NCBI RefSeq assembly: GCF_947495715.1
Contig: NZ_CANLZU010000020.1
Coordinates: 23,797-87,796 of the forward strand
Direction of reading: 5' to 3'
DNA length: 64,000 nucleotides
DNA from: an uncultured Oceanisphaera sp.
GTDB lineage: Bacteria > Pseudomonadota > Gammaproteobacteria > Enterobacterales > Aeromonadaceae
Part shown: one piece after another, positions 17,662-26,324 of the stretch
Layout of the letters: every line of letters begins with the position of its first letter
Position numbering within the stretch: the stretch's first letter is position 1
Position numbers and translations under genes: made by a program
Notes under the pieces: generated by a model
Seen by the model: only the letters and a program-made list of their open reading frames with translations
The model's database searches: none
Told to the model about the DNA's origin: nothing

Positions 17662-18075
17662 AAAGAGGCAACAGAGCCGGCTCCCTCGACACGCCACTGA
17701 TAAATGACACTCACCGTTGCAGCCTACTGCGAACATTCACTGAATGTTCGGTCAGGCTGCAACCGTTCGTCACGGCGAGGCAAGCTCGCCCCCTGAGGGC
17801 TCGGAAATGCCATCTGACCGCCATGGAGGGCGGGAATGCCGGAACGGCAGGAGCATTTTCCGGCCTTGGCATTTCACGGTCGTGGGAGTCGTTCTCTGTT
17901 GCCTCTTCTGGACTCCGAGTCACCTGTAGACGGCGCCAACAGGCCACGCCGAAACATCAAGGAGGACAAAGGGATCTGCTCCGGCGACCGTCACATGACA
18001 GGGATGTCATGTGCTGAGCGTCACAGGGATGTGCCTGAAGCGAGTCGGTGGAGCGGGCCCTTTGTTCGACGTTTG
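17662..18075 (+). repeat. Nested-hairpin element copy C, largest copy
   Basis: Two hairpins. The first (17664-17909) has outer arms AAGAGGCAACAGAG../..CTCTGTTGCCTCTT and contains the same internal module as copy B (GAACATTCACTGAATGTTC, GGCGAGGCAAGCTCGCC and CCGGAACGG palindromes). The second (17963-18069) pairs GGACAAAGGG..GCTCCGGCGAC with GTCGGTGGAGC..CCCTTTGTTC around CACATGACA/TGTCATGTG. It fills the DUF1289-puuB gap. Confidence 0.8.
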
Positions 18076-18090
18076 TACAGAAATGCAAGC

Positions 18091-19365
18091 CTACAGCCAG
18101 TCCCTCATCCGGTACCAGGCCATGGCCAGCACCAGCGCCGGTGTGCGTAATAAGCGGCCACCGGGAAACTCGTGGTGCGGAATCTTGCCGAACAGGTCGA
18201 AGCGCTCGGTCGAGCCTGCGATAGCATCGGCCATCAGGCTGCCGGCCATGCCGGTGAGGGCGATGCCGTGGCCGGAAAAACCCTGGGCAAAATAGACGTT
18301 GCCGTTCAGGCGGCCGAAGTGCGGTGCCCGGTTCATGGTGATGCCCACATAGCCGCCCCAGGTGTATTGCTGTTTCACGTCCTTGAGCTGGGGGAACACC
18401 TGGCGCAGTCGCTGGCCCATGGCGCCGGCCAGATTCAGCGGATCCAGCCGCGAATAGCTGACCCGGCCGCCGAACAGCAGCCGGGTGTCGGCACTCAGGC
18501 GAAAGTAGTCGAGCACGAAGTTGATGTCCGCCACCGCCATGTTGTTTTTGATAAGCGCTTTAGCTCGCTCGGCACCGAGTGGTTCGGTGGCGGTGATATA
18601 GGTACCCACCGGCATGATCTTGCGCTCTATGTCCGGGGCTATGCCTTCCAGATAGGCGTTGCCGCACAGCAACAGATGACGACAGCGCACCCGGCCCCGG
18701 GCGGTGTGGGCCACGGGCGTGGCGCCTTGTTCGATGCGGGTGACGGCCGTCTGCTCGTAAAACTGTGCGCCGGCCTTCTGGGCCGCCTGCACCAGCCCCA
18801 GGGTGTAGTTGAGCGGATGTACATGGCCGCTGTCGGGATCATAGAGACCGCCGAGATAAGACTCGGTGGCCAGCTCTGCCTGTACCTGATCCTTGCTCCA
18901 CAGTTGCAGGCTGTCGTAGCCGAAGTGACGACGCAGATCATCGGCCCAGCCTTCCAGCTCGGTCATGTGGCGGGGTTTGACCGCCGCATGCAGGTGGCCG
19001 TCGGCCAGAGCGCAGTCGATGCCATGAGTCCTGATGCGCTGGCGCATCTGGGTCATGGCTTCCAGCGAGATGTTCCACAGGGCCCGGCTGGCGTCCTGGC
19101 CGACCATGCTGGTGAGTCTGGACTGATCGCAGGCGTAGCCGAAAATCATCTGGCCACCGCTGCGCCCGGAGGCGCCCCAGCCGACCTTATGGGCTTCCAG
19201 CACCGCCACCTTGTAGCCCTTTTCTGCCAGCGACAGCGCCGCCGAGGCGCCGGTGATGCCTGCACCGACGATGCACACGTCCACATCCAGGTCTTGCTCC
19301 AGGGGCGGGTAACTCAGGGGCAGATTGAGGGAGGCGGCATAGTAGGAATCGGCGTGCGACTGCAT
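18091..19365 (-). CDS. puuB: Gamma-glutamylputrescine oxidase-type FAD oxidoreductase
   Basis: A 424-aa DadA/GlpO-fold flavoprotein with N-terminal Rossmann motif GAGITGASAALSLAEKG and FAD-contact SGRSGGQMIFGYA. Length and sequence correspond to E. coli PuuB (426 aa), which oxidises gamma-glutamylputrescine to the aldehyde. The ATG at 19365 follows GGAG at 5 bases. It is downstream of puuA on the same strand, with repeat copy D between them. Confidence 0.88.
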   Translation of the reverse strand: MQSHADSYYAASLNLPLSYPPLEQDLDVDVCIVGAGITGASAALSLAEKGYKVAVLEAHKVGWGASGRSGGQMIFGYACDQSRLTSMVGQDASRALWNISLEAMTQMRQRIRTHGIDCALADGHLHAAVKPRHMTELEGWADDLRRHFGYDSLQLWSKDQVQAELATESYLGGLYDPDSGHVHPLNYTLGLVQAAQKAGAQFYEQTAVTRIEQGATPVAHTARGRVRCRHLLLCGNAYLEGIAPDIERKIMPVGTYITATEPLGAERAKALIKNNMAVADINFVLDYFRLSADTRLLFGGRVSYSRLDPLNLAGAMGQRLRQVFPQLKDVKQQYTWGGYVGITMNRAPHFGRLNGNVYFAQGFSGHGIALTGMAGSLMADAIAGSTERFDLFGKIPHHEFPGGRLLRTPALVLAMAWYRMRDWL

Positions 19366-19410
19366 AGGAGCTCCATTAGTCATTCTGTTGTTTTGCTTTA
19401 ATATTCTGGG

Positions 19411-19572
19411 TCTGCCCACCAAAGGGGCCACTCCGCCGACACGCTGTGAATACCTCCATGTACGCTCTCCGTTTCATCTGACCACCATGGATGGTGGGAA
19501 TGCCGGAACGGCAGGAGCACTTTTCGGCCCTGAAACGGAAGGTCGGCGGAGCAGACCCCTTTGGTCGTCTGT
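19411..19572 (+). repeat. Nested-hairpin element copy D, single hairpin
   Basis: Outer arms ACCAAAGGGGCCACTCCGCC and (right) GGCGGAGCAGACCCCTTTGGT pair almost fully. The loop has an inner stem (CTCCGTTTC../..CTGAAACGGA), ACCACCATGGATGGTGG and TGCCGGAACGGCA. It lies between the end of puuA and the start of puuB in the same transcription unit, so it would be transcribed as an RNA hairpin. Confidence 0.78.
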
Positions 19573-19592
19573 CTGATGTGGACGCTATCTTG

Positions 19593-20951
19593 TTACACCA
19601 AGTGTTGATACCACTGGTATTCCAGCGGGGTCACGTGCTGGTCGAATTCGGCCAGCTCGAAGCGCTTGTTGATAAGGTAGGCGCGATGAAACTCCTTGCC
19701 CAGGTACTGGGACAGCCGGTGCGACTGGGCGAAGCGGTCCAGCGCATCCTGCCAGCGATAGGGTAATAGTGGCAAGTCCAGCTTGTTGGCATCGCCCTGA
19801 ATGGGGGCGGGGGCCTGCAGTTGCTCGCTGATGCCGTGATCCACCGCCGCCAGAATGGCCGCCACCACCAGATAGGGGTTGGCATCGGCCCCGGCCACCC
19901 GGTGCTCCAGCCGGGTATTGGCCTTGTCGCCCGACGGCACGCGCAGTGCCACGGTGCGGTTGTCGAAGCCCCAGCTGGCGTGCAGCGGCACAAACATATG
20001 CGGTTGCAGCCGGCGGTAGGAGTTGGCGTTGGGGGCAAACAGCGCCATGCATTCGGGCAGCATGCTGCAGTTGCCGGCAATGGCCTGGCGCAACAGCTCG
20101 TGATCCTCGGCGAACACGTTGTTGCCTGCTTCGTCGAGCAGACTGACGTGAATATGCATGCCGGAGCCGGCCTGGCCATTATAGGGTTTGGCCATGAAGG
20201 TGGCGTACATGCCTTCCTTGTTGGCCACCGCCTTGATGGCGCGCTTGAGCAGCACCGCCTGATCGCAGGCGTCCACCGCGTTGTTCTGGTGGGTCAGGTT
20301 TATTTCGAACTGGCCCGGGGCATATTCGGCCACGGCGTTGTCGGCGGGAATTTGCTGCAGTTTGCACACTTCCGACACCCGCACCAGAAAGTCTTCCCAA
20401 CTGTCGAGATCGTCGAGCGAATAGACCTGGGTGTCGTGCATGCGTTCATCGGTGCCCGGCAGAATCGGCGGCTGGGGCAGGCCATCGACACCTTCTTTCT
20501 GATCCACCAGATAGAACTCCAGCTCCACCGCCACACAGGGGCGCAGGCCCTTGTCCAGCAGCCGTTGTATCACCTTCTGCAAGACATGGCGCGGATCGGC
20601 GAAAAAGGGGCTGCCGTCTGTATCTTCCATGGTCATCAGGATCTGGGCGGACGGGGTCTTGTGCCAGGGCACCGGCACCAGGGTATGGGGCAGCAGCCGG
20701 CACAGGCGGTCGCTGTCACCCTGAGCCAGCCCCAGACCGGTTTCTTCCACCGTCTGGCCGGTGATGTCGAGGGCAAACACAGACGCGGGCAGGCAGATGC
20801 CATCGCGCAGGGCTGTTTCCATGGCGCTGCTTTGAATGCGCTTGCCTCTGAGTACCCCGTTGAGATCGCACAGCATCAGATCGATGGACTGATAATCGGC
20901 CCAGGGGCTGTCGGGCGCCGAGTGATGGTGTTTGCGAGGGTCCTTGATCAT
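19593..20951 (-). CDS. puuA: Gamma-glutamylputrescine synthetase
   Basis: A 452-aa glutamine-synthetase-fold ligase that couples glutamate to putrescine with ATP. Conserved blocks include ELEFYLVD, GQFEINLTH, GSGMHIHVSL, NSYRRL and NRTVALRVP, and the class lacks the adenylylation loop of GlnA. ATG at 20951. Together with puuB it forms the start of the Puu route; puuC and puuD are not in the window. A divergent paralogue starts 212 bp away. Confidence 0.9.
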   Translation of the reverse strand: MIKDPRKHHHSAPDSPWADYQSIDLMLCDLNGVLRGKRIQSSAMETALRDGICLPASVFALDITGQTVEETGLGLAQGDSDRLCRLLPHTLVPVPWHKTPSAQILMTMEDTDGSPFFADPRHVLQKVIQRLLDKGLRPCVAVELEFYLVDQKEGVDGLPQPPILPGTDERMHDTQVYSLDDLDSWEDFLVRVSEVCKLQQIPADNAVAEYAPGQFEINLTHQNNAVDACDQAVLLKRAIKAVANKEGMYATFMAKPYNGQAGSGMHIHVSLLDEAGNNVFAEDHELLRQAIAGNCSMLPECMALFAPNANSYRRLQPHMFVPLHASWGFDNRTVALRVPSGDKANTRLEHRVAGADANPYLVVAAILAAVDHGISEQLQAPAPIQGDANKLDLPLLPYRWQDALDRFAQSHRLSQYLGKEFHRAYLINKRFELAEFDQHVTPLEYQWYQHLV

Positions 20952-21065
20952 GTCGTCATCCTTAACGTGCGCTTGCCATCTGGTCAGTTAATCATGCAAG
21001 CAGGTGTTTAATATATGGGTATTTTGGTGAATCTTGATTTCGGTCCCGTTCCGGCTCATTGTGAT

Positions 21066-21076
21066 AATGAATCATT
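21066..21076. promoter_or_regulatory. Candidate operator in the divergent puuA / synthetase region
   Basis: The palindrome AATGA-A-TCATT lies near the middle of the 212-bp region between the two divergent synthetase genes. Flanking sequence is AT-rich with two related GTATAGCATGA / GTCTATGC stretches. The nearby XRE-cupin protein is a plausible ligand, but no footprint consensus is known to me for it. Confidence 0.3.
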
Positions 21077-21163
21077 TGTCTGGTCATAATTTCTATGTAT
21101 AGCATGAGCTTAGCCAAAGATAGTCTATGCTTTCCCTTATTTCCCACACCACGGGTATGAATA

Positions 21164-22522
21164 ATGAGTGTTCAAGATCCTGAAAAGCGCGACATGGAAT
21201 GGTTACGGCTGTGGATGCAGCAGCACGCCATTACCGAGGTGGAGTGCCTGTTGCCGGACTTTACCGGCAACGCCCGGGGCAAGATACTGCCCGCCAGCAA
21301 ATTCCTCAAGGAAGGGGGCATGCGGCTGCCGGAGAATATCTTTCTGCAGACCGTCAATGGCGACTGGCCGGACGATGACAATATCGACTGGACCGAACGC
21401 GACATGGAACTGCACGCCGACATCAATACCCCCCGGCTGGTGCCCTGGGCCAGCGAGCCGACGGCCCAGGTGATTCACGACTGCTTCGACGCCGACGGCA
21501 ATCCGGTCGATATGGCGCCGCGTAGCGTGTTGCGCCGGGTGCTCAACCTCTATGAGGCCCGGGGCTGGCGCCCGGTGGTGGCGCCGGAGCTGGAGTTCTT
21601 TCTGGTCAAGAAAAACGAGGACTGGGACTATCCGCTGGAGCCGCCCATTGGTCGTAACGGCCGGCCCGAGACGGCCCGCCAGTCGTTCAGCATCGATGCG
21701 GTCAACGAATTCGATCCCATCTTCGAGGACATGTACGACTTCTGCGAAGCCCAGGGGCTGGAAGTGGACACCCTGATCCACGAGTCGGGCGCGGCACAGA
21801 TGGAGGTCAACTTCATTCACGGCGATGCGCTGGATCTGGCGGATCAGGTGTTTCTGTTCAAGCGCACCATGCGCGAAGCGGCCATGCGCCATGACGTCTA
21901 CGCCACCTTCATGGCCAAGCCGATGAAGAACGAGCCGGGCAGCGCCATGCATATCCATCAGAGCCTGATCGATGCGAACGGCAACAATCTGTTTGCCAAT
22001 GCCGACGGCAGCCACAGCGAGCTGTTTCTGCACTTTATCGGCGGCATGCAGCACTACATTCCCAGCGCGGTGGCGCTGTTTGCGCCCAACGTCAACTCCT
22101 ACCGGCGCTTGGCGTTTGGCGACTCGGCGCCGCGTAACATGGCCTGGGGCGAAGATAACCGCACCGTGGGCCTGCGGGTGCCGCGTTCGGTGCCGGCCGA
22201 TCGGCGGATTGAAAACCGCTTCGCCGGAGCCGATGCGAACCCCTACCTGGCGCTGGCCGCCAGTCTGGCCTGTGGTTATCTGGGCATGATGAACAAGATA
22301 GCACCCACAGAGCAGATACAGGGCAGCGCCTATAACATGCCCTTCGGCGTGGCCCGCAGTCTGGAAGAAGCGCTGCTGGAACTGGAGCAATGCGATGAAT
22401 TGTGTCAACTGCTGGGGCCCCGCTTCGTCAACGCCTTTATTTCGGTCAAGCGCAAGGAATACGAGGCCTTCTTCACCGTGATCAGCGCCTGGGAACGGGA
22501 GTTTCTGTTGCTGAACGTGTGA
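21164..22522 (+). CDS. Second gamma-glutamylamine synthetase (glutamine-synthetase family)
   Basis: A 452-aa paralogue of PuuA, roughly the type found in multiple copies in Pseudomonas (pauA/spuI). Blocks APELEFFLVK, AQMEVNFIH, GSAMHIHQSL, NSYRRL and NRTVGLRVP are intact. It starts an apparent operon with the polyamine aminotransferase and the XRE-cupin regulator. Substrate may be a different amine from that of PuuA (cadaverine, spermidine or an aromatic amine), which the sequence cannot decide. Confidence 0.88.
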   Translation: MSVQDPEKRDMEWLRLWMQQHAITEVECLLPDFTGNARGKILPASKFLKEGGMRLPENIFLQTVNGDWPDDDNIDWTERDMELHADINTPRLVPWASEPTAQVIHDCFDADGNPVDMAPRSVLRRVLNLYEARGWRPVVAPELEFFLVKKNEDWDYPLEPPIGRNGRPETARQSFSIDAVNEFDPIFEDMYDFCEAQGLEVDTLIHESGAAQMEVNFIHGDALDLADQVFLFKRTMREAAMRHDVYATFMAKPMKNEPGSAMHIHQSLIDANGNNLFANADGSHSELFLHFIGGMQHYIPSAVALFAPNVNSYRRLAFGDSAPRNMAWGEDNRTVGLRVPRSVPADRRIENRFAGADANPYLALAASLACGYLGMMNKIAPTEQIQGSAYNMPFGVARSLEEALLELEQCDELCQLLGPRFVNAFISVKRKEYEAFFTVISAWEREFLLLNV

Positions 22523-22590
22523 CAGACACCGGCGTGAAACCATCGGCAACCAGCCGGGCAGGCCGAAGCCGTCCCTGAAACTGGCCGTAG

Positions 22591-22608
22591 GGTCGAATTT
22601 ATTCGACC
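22591..22608. promoter_or_regulatory. Perfect inverted repeat before spuC
   Basis: GGTCGAAT-TT-ATTCGACC, an 8-bp perfect stem with a 2-base spacer, 44 bases before spuC. It could be an operator or an intercistronic hairpin; there is no T tract. Confidence 0.4.
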
Positions 22609-22651
22609 GATAAATCTCAATGGAATGGGTATAACGCACAGGGAGTCAAGC

Positions 22652-24013
22652 ATGGCAAAGCTACCGAAGAGTCCGTTGCAACAGCTGGATGCGGCCCATC
22701 ATCTGCATCCCTTTACCGACAGTCAGGCGCTGCATCACAAAGGCGCCCGGGTGATTGAGCGGGGCGAGGGCGTGTATCTGTGGGATGCCGACGGTAACCG
22801 TATTCTCGACGCCATGGCCGGACTCTGGTGCGTCAACCTGGGCTATGGCCGGGAAGAGCTGGTGCAGGCCGCCGAGCAGCAGCTGCGCCGACTGCCTTAT
22901 TACAACCTGTTCTTTCAGACCACCCACCCCAGGGCCACCGAGCTGGCGGCTACCCTCGCCACCCTGTTACCCGGCGACATGGAGCATGTCTTTTTTACCG
23001 GCTCCGGCTCCGAGTGCAACGATACCGTGGTGCGCATGGTGCGTCACTACTGGGCCGAACAGGGGAGGCCCGAGCGCAACACCATCATCAGCCGCCATAA
23101 CGCCTATCACGGCTCCACCCTGGCCGGCGCCTCGCTCGGCGGCATGAAGCCCATGCATGCTCAGGGCGGCTTGCCGCTACCGGGCATAGTGCATATCGAC
23201 CAGCCTTATTATTTCGGCGAAGGCGGGGGCCAGAGCCCACACCAGTTTGGTCTGCAGCGGGCCCGTCAGCTCGAGCAGAAAATTCTGGAGTTGGGGCCGG
23301 ACAAGGTGGCGGCCTTTATCGGCGAGCCCATTCAGGGTGCCGGTGGCGTTATTATTCCGCCCGACTCTTACTGGCCGGAAATTCAACGCATCTGCCGGCA
23401 GTACGACATTTTGCTGGTGATGGACGAGGTGATCTGCGGCTTTGGCCGCACCGGTCACTGGTTTGCCAGCGAACACTACGGCCTGCAGCCGGATCTGCTG
23501 TGCATGGCCAAGGGCATCACCTCCGGTTATATCCCGCTGGGGGCGGTGGCGGTGGGATCTCGGGTGGCCGCCGGACTGATAAAAGGCGGCGAGTTCTTTC
23601 ACGGCTTCACCTATTCCGGCCATCCGGTGGCCTGTGCGGTGGCGCTGGCCAATATCGCGGTGATGCAACAAGAACGGCTGGTGGCGCGGGTGCACGACGA
23701 CATAGGCCCCTATCTGCAACGGGAGTGGGCCAGCCTTAGTAGTCACCCGTTGGTGGGCGAAACCCGTGGGCTGGGGCTGTTGGCGGCGCTGGAACTGGTG
23801 GCCGACAAAAGCGACAACCGGCGCTTTGACGAGGATGTCGGGGCCGGAGTCATCTGCCGCGAACACTGTTTCGAGCTTGGCCTGGTGATGCGGGCGGTGG
23901 GCGACACCATGATTATTTCGCCGCCGCTGGTGATCGGCAGGGCTGAAGTCGACGAGTTGATAACCAGGGCGCGTCAGGCGCTGGATCTGACTTACCAAAC
24001 ACTGATGAACTGA
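22652..24013 (+). CDS. spuC: Polyamine (putrescine):pyruvate aminotransferase
   Basis: A 453-aa class III PLP aminotransferase. PLP lysine is Lys287 in DLLCMAKGITSGY; the DEVICGFGRTG and GSGSECNDTVVRM motifs bind cofactor and substrate. It is closest in pattern to SpuC of pseudomonads, which deaminates putrescine with pyruvate as acceptor, yielding alanine. The ATG at 22652 has GGGAG six bases upstream. Alanine production fits the downstream alanine dehydrogenase. Confidence 0.88.
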   Translation: MAKLPKSPLQQLDAAHHLHPFTDSQALHHKGARVIERGEGVYLWDADGNRILDAMAGLWCVNLGYGREELVQAAEQQLRRLPYYNLFFQTTHPRATELAATLATLLPGDMEHVFFTGSGSECNDTVVRMVRHYWAEQGRPERNTIISRHNAYHGSTLAGASLGGMKPMHAQGGLPLPGIVHIDQPYYFGEGGGQSPHQFGLQRARQLEQKILELGPDKVAAFIGEPIQGAGGVIIPPDSYWPEIQRICRQYDILLVMDEVICGFGRTGHWFASEHYGLQPDLLCMAKGITSGYIPLGAVAVGSRVAAGLIKGGEFFHGFTYSGHPVACAVALANIAVMQQERLVARVHDDIGPYLQREWASLSSHPLVGETRGLGLLAALELVADKSDNRRFDEDVGAGVICREHCFELGLVMRAVGDTMIISPPLVIGRAEVDELITRARQALDLTYQTLMN

Positions 24014-24069
24014 CAAGGATGGAGAGACGCAGCTGGTCCGCAGCGCTGGCATCCGAAGGAGAAGACATC

Positions 24070-24612
24070 ATGGAGCTTGCCGAACGACTGAAATGGCTGC
24101 GGGGCCGTCATGGCCTGACCCAGCGTGAGCTGGCCCGTCGGGCCGGGGTGAACAACAGCCTGATCTCGCAAATCGAGCAGGCGGCGGTCAACCCCTCGGT
24201 GGCCACGCTCAAGCGCATACTGGACGGCTTTCCCATCACCATGGGCGCCTTTTTCAGCCTGGAACAGGAACCGGTTCGACAGTGCTTTTTTCGCCAGCAA
24301 GACCTGTTGCCCATGCAGAGCGGTGAGGTGCAGATGTGGCTGCTGGGCCCGCTGCACCGGGGCCACAAACTGGCGCTGCAACGGGAGCGGTATCCGCCGG
24401 GGGCCGACACCGGTCCCGACATGCTGAGTAACGAGGCGGAGGAAGCCGGTCTGGTTCTGAGTGGCGAAATCGAGGTCACGGTGGGGGAGCAGTGCTGCGT
24501 ATTGCAGGCCGGTGACGGTTATTATTTCGACACCCGCCAGCCCCATCGATTTCGCAATATCGGCAAGGAACCGTGCGAGCTCGTCTCGGCGGCGACCCCA
24601 CCTACTTTCTAG
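24070..24612 (+). CDS. puuR: XRE-family regulator with cupin domain (PuuR-like)
   Basis: A 180-aa regulator. N-terminal helix-turn-helix (LTQRELARRAGVNNSLISQIEQ) and C-terminal cupin (about 100-175, ending DTRQPHRFRNIG), the architecture and length of E. coli PuuR (185 aa), which represses put/puu genes until putrescine binds. The ATG at 24070 follows AAGGAG. It lies directly behind spuC and is the obvious candidate to control the divergent polyamine genes. Confidence 0.85.
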   Translation: MELAERLKWLRGRHGLTQRELARRAGVNNSLISQIEQAAVNPSVATLKRILDGFPITMGAFFSLEQEPVRQCFFRQQDLLPMQSGEVQMWLLGPLHRGHKLALQRERYPPGADTGPDMLSNEAEEAGLVLSGEIEVTVGEQCCVLQAGDGYYFDTRQPHRFRNIGKEPCELVSAATPPTF

Positions 24613-24758
24613 CGGTATCGGTACCGTCCTGTAGCTTGCAAATAATTGAATGTGAAAACGCAAACGCGCAAGATGAAGGTAACCAACGATTTATTGACGC
24701 CGTCTCGCCACCTGGCGCCGGGATGGCATCATCGACAACATTGAGTACAGAGGTGGAT

Positions 24759-25880
24759 ATGGATATCGGGGTACCACGGGAAATCAAGAATAACGAATAT
24801 CGGGTCGGCATGACCCCCGGCGGGGTCAAGGAGCTGGTGCGAGATGGCCATAGCGTGCTGGTGCAGTGTGGGGCCGGCAGCGCCATCGGCCTGTGCGATG
24901 AAGATTATGCCGCCGCCGGCGCCGAGCTGGTGTCGGAGGCGAGCGAGGTGTTTGCGCGGGCGGAGATGGTGGTCAAGGTCAAGGAGCCTCAGCCTGAGGA
25001 ATACCAACAGCTGAGACCCGGGCAGTTGCTGTTTACCTACCTGCATCTGGCGCCGGATCTGGCCCAGACACAGGGGTTGCTGAAGTCCGGTTGTACCGCC
25101 ATCGCCTACGAGACCGTCACCGATGCCCGGGGCGGCCTGCCGTTGCTGGCGCCGATGAGTGAGGTGGCCGGCCGCATGGCGATACAGGCCGGTGCCCACT
25201 GTCTGGAAAAAGCCCAGGGCGGGCGAGGCGTGCTGCTGGGTGGCGTGCCGGGCGTGGCCCCGGGCCGGGTACTGGTGCTGGGCGGCGGTGTAGTGGGCAT
25301 CAACGCCGCCCGCATGGCGCTCGGGCTGGGCGCCGATGTAACCATACTCGACAAGTCACTGGCGCGCTTGAAAGAGCTGGACGGCCTTTACGGCCCCGGG
25401 CTGAAAACCCTGTATTCCACCGCCGATAACATCGAGTTTGAATTGTCTCGCAGCGATCTGGTGATCGGCGCCGTGCTGATCCCGGGGGCGGCGGCGCCAC
25501 GGTTGGTAACCCGCGACATGCTCAAGCTGTTGCCTCAGGGCGCCGTGCTGGTGGATGTGGCCATCGATCAGGGCGGCTGTTTCGAAACCAGCCGTGCCAC
25601 CACCCATCAGCAGCCGACCTTCGAGGTAGATGGCATCGTCCATTATTGTGTGGCCAACATGCCGGGCGCGGTAGCGCGTACCTCGACTTTTGCCCTGACC
25701 AACGCCACCTTGCCCTTTATTCAGGCGCTGGCCAACCAGGGCTGGCGGCAGGCGCTGCAGCAGGACGAGCATCTGGCTCGTGGCCTCAACGTGCACCAGA
25801 ATCAGGTGGTCTGCCAGGCGGTGGCCGAGGCTCATGGCCTGAGTCATACCCCGCTTGATCAGGTGTTGACCACCAACTGA
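24759..25880 (+). CDS. ald: Alanine dehydrogenase
   Basis: A 373-aa NAD-dependent L-alanine dehydrogenase converting alanine to pyruvate and ammonia. It begins with the family-typical [18 protein letters not shown]; the longer frame to 24573 is upstream readthrough. The Rossmann motif [15 protein letters not shown] and [11 protein letters not shown] are present. GAGG lies 5 bases upstream. It can recycle the alanine made by SpuC back to pyruvate, a functional link inferred from context. Confidence 0.93.
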   Translation: MDIGVPREIKNNEYRVGMTPGGVKELVRDGHSVLVQCGAGSAIGLCDEDYAAAGAELVSEASEVFARAEMVVKVKEPQPEEYQQLRPGQLLFTYLHLAPDLAQTQGLLKSGCTAIAYETVTDARGGLPLLAPMSEVAGRMAIQAGAHCLEKAQGGRGVLLGGVPGVAPGRVLVLGGGVVGINAARMALGLGADVTILDKSLARLKELDGLYGPGLKTLYSTADNIEFELSRSDLVIGAVLIPGAAAPRLVTRDMLKLLPQGAVLVDVAIDQGGCFETSRATTHQQPTFEVDGIVHYCVANMPGAVARTSTFALTNATLPFIQALANQGWRQALQQDEHLARGLNVHQNQVVCQAVAEAHGLSHTPLDQVLTTN

Positions 25881-25913
25881 GCAGGCGGCCTGCCCACGTA
25901 AGGAGAGTTGACG

Positions 25914-26324
25914 ATGGCGTTGAGTAGAGAGCAGGAAGCGCGCGCCCGGGCGCGATTTACCGATGATATGGACGAGGTCGGCGATGCCGAGCTGCATCAG
26001 GCGGCCCGTGAGGGCGAACGCAAGCTGGACCGGCTCGCCGAAACACCGCCGGCCGCGCTGCTTGACTGGTGGCAAGAGCTGAAACTGATGGTGAGTCTGC
26101 TCAACGACTACCGCAAGGGTGACTACCGGGCCGTGCCCTGGAAGGTGATGGCCGCCTTGACCGGGGCCGTCATCTATTTTGTGTCACCGCTGGATGTGGT
26201 GCCGGACTTTCTGCCGCTGGCCGGTTATCTGGATGATGCGCTGGTGATCAAGCTGGCACTGGATCTGGCTCGCGCCGATCTGGCCCGATACGCTGCTTGG
26301 AAAGCGCAACAGCCTGGTGAATGA
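25914..26324 (+). CDS. YkvA-type DUF1232 small membrane protein
   Basis: A 136-aa protein with the DUF1232 signature FVSPLDVVPDFLPLAGYLDDALVI near residues 85-110, a hydrophobic hairpin likely embedded in the inner membrane. The N-terminal half is charged and helical. Function is unknown. GGAG lies ten bases before the ATG. Its stop lies inside the first codons of the next gene, indicating coupling. Confidence 0.85.
   Translation: MALSREQEARARARFTDDMDEVGDAELHQAAREGERKLDRLAETPPAALLDWWQELKLMVSLLNDYRKGDYRAVPWKVMAALTGAVIYFVSPLDVVPDFLPLAGYLDDALVIKLALDLARADLARYAAWKAQQPGE

Noticed and set aside
21203..22639. A 478-aa open frame antisense to the second gamma-glutamylamine synthetase
   Set aside because: Histidine/glutamine-rich shadow of a GC-rich gene; the plus-strand product has all family motifs.
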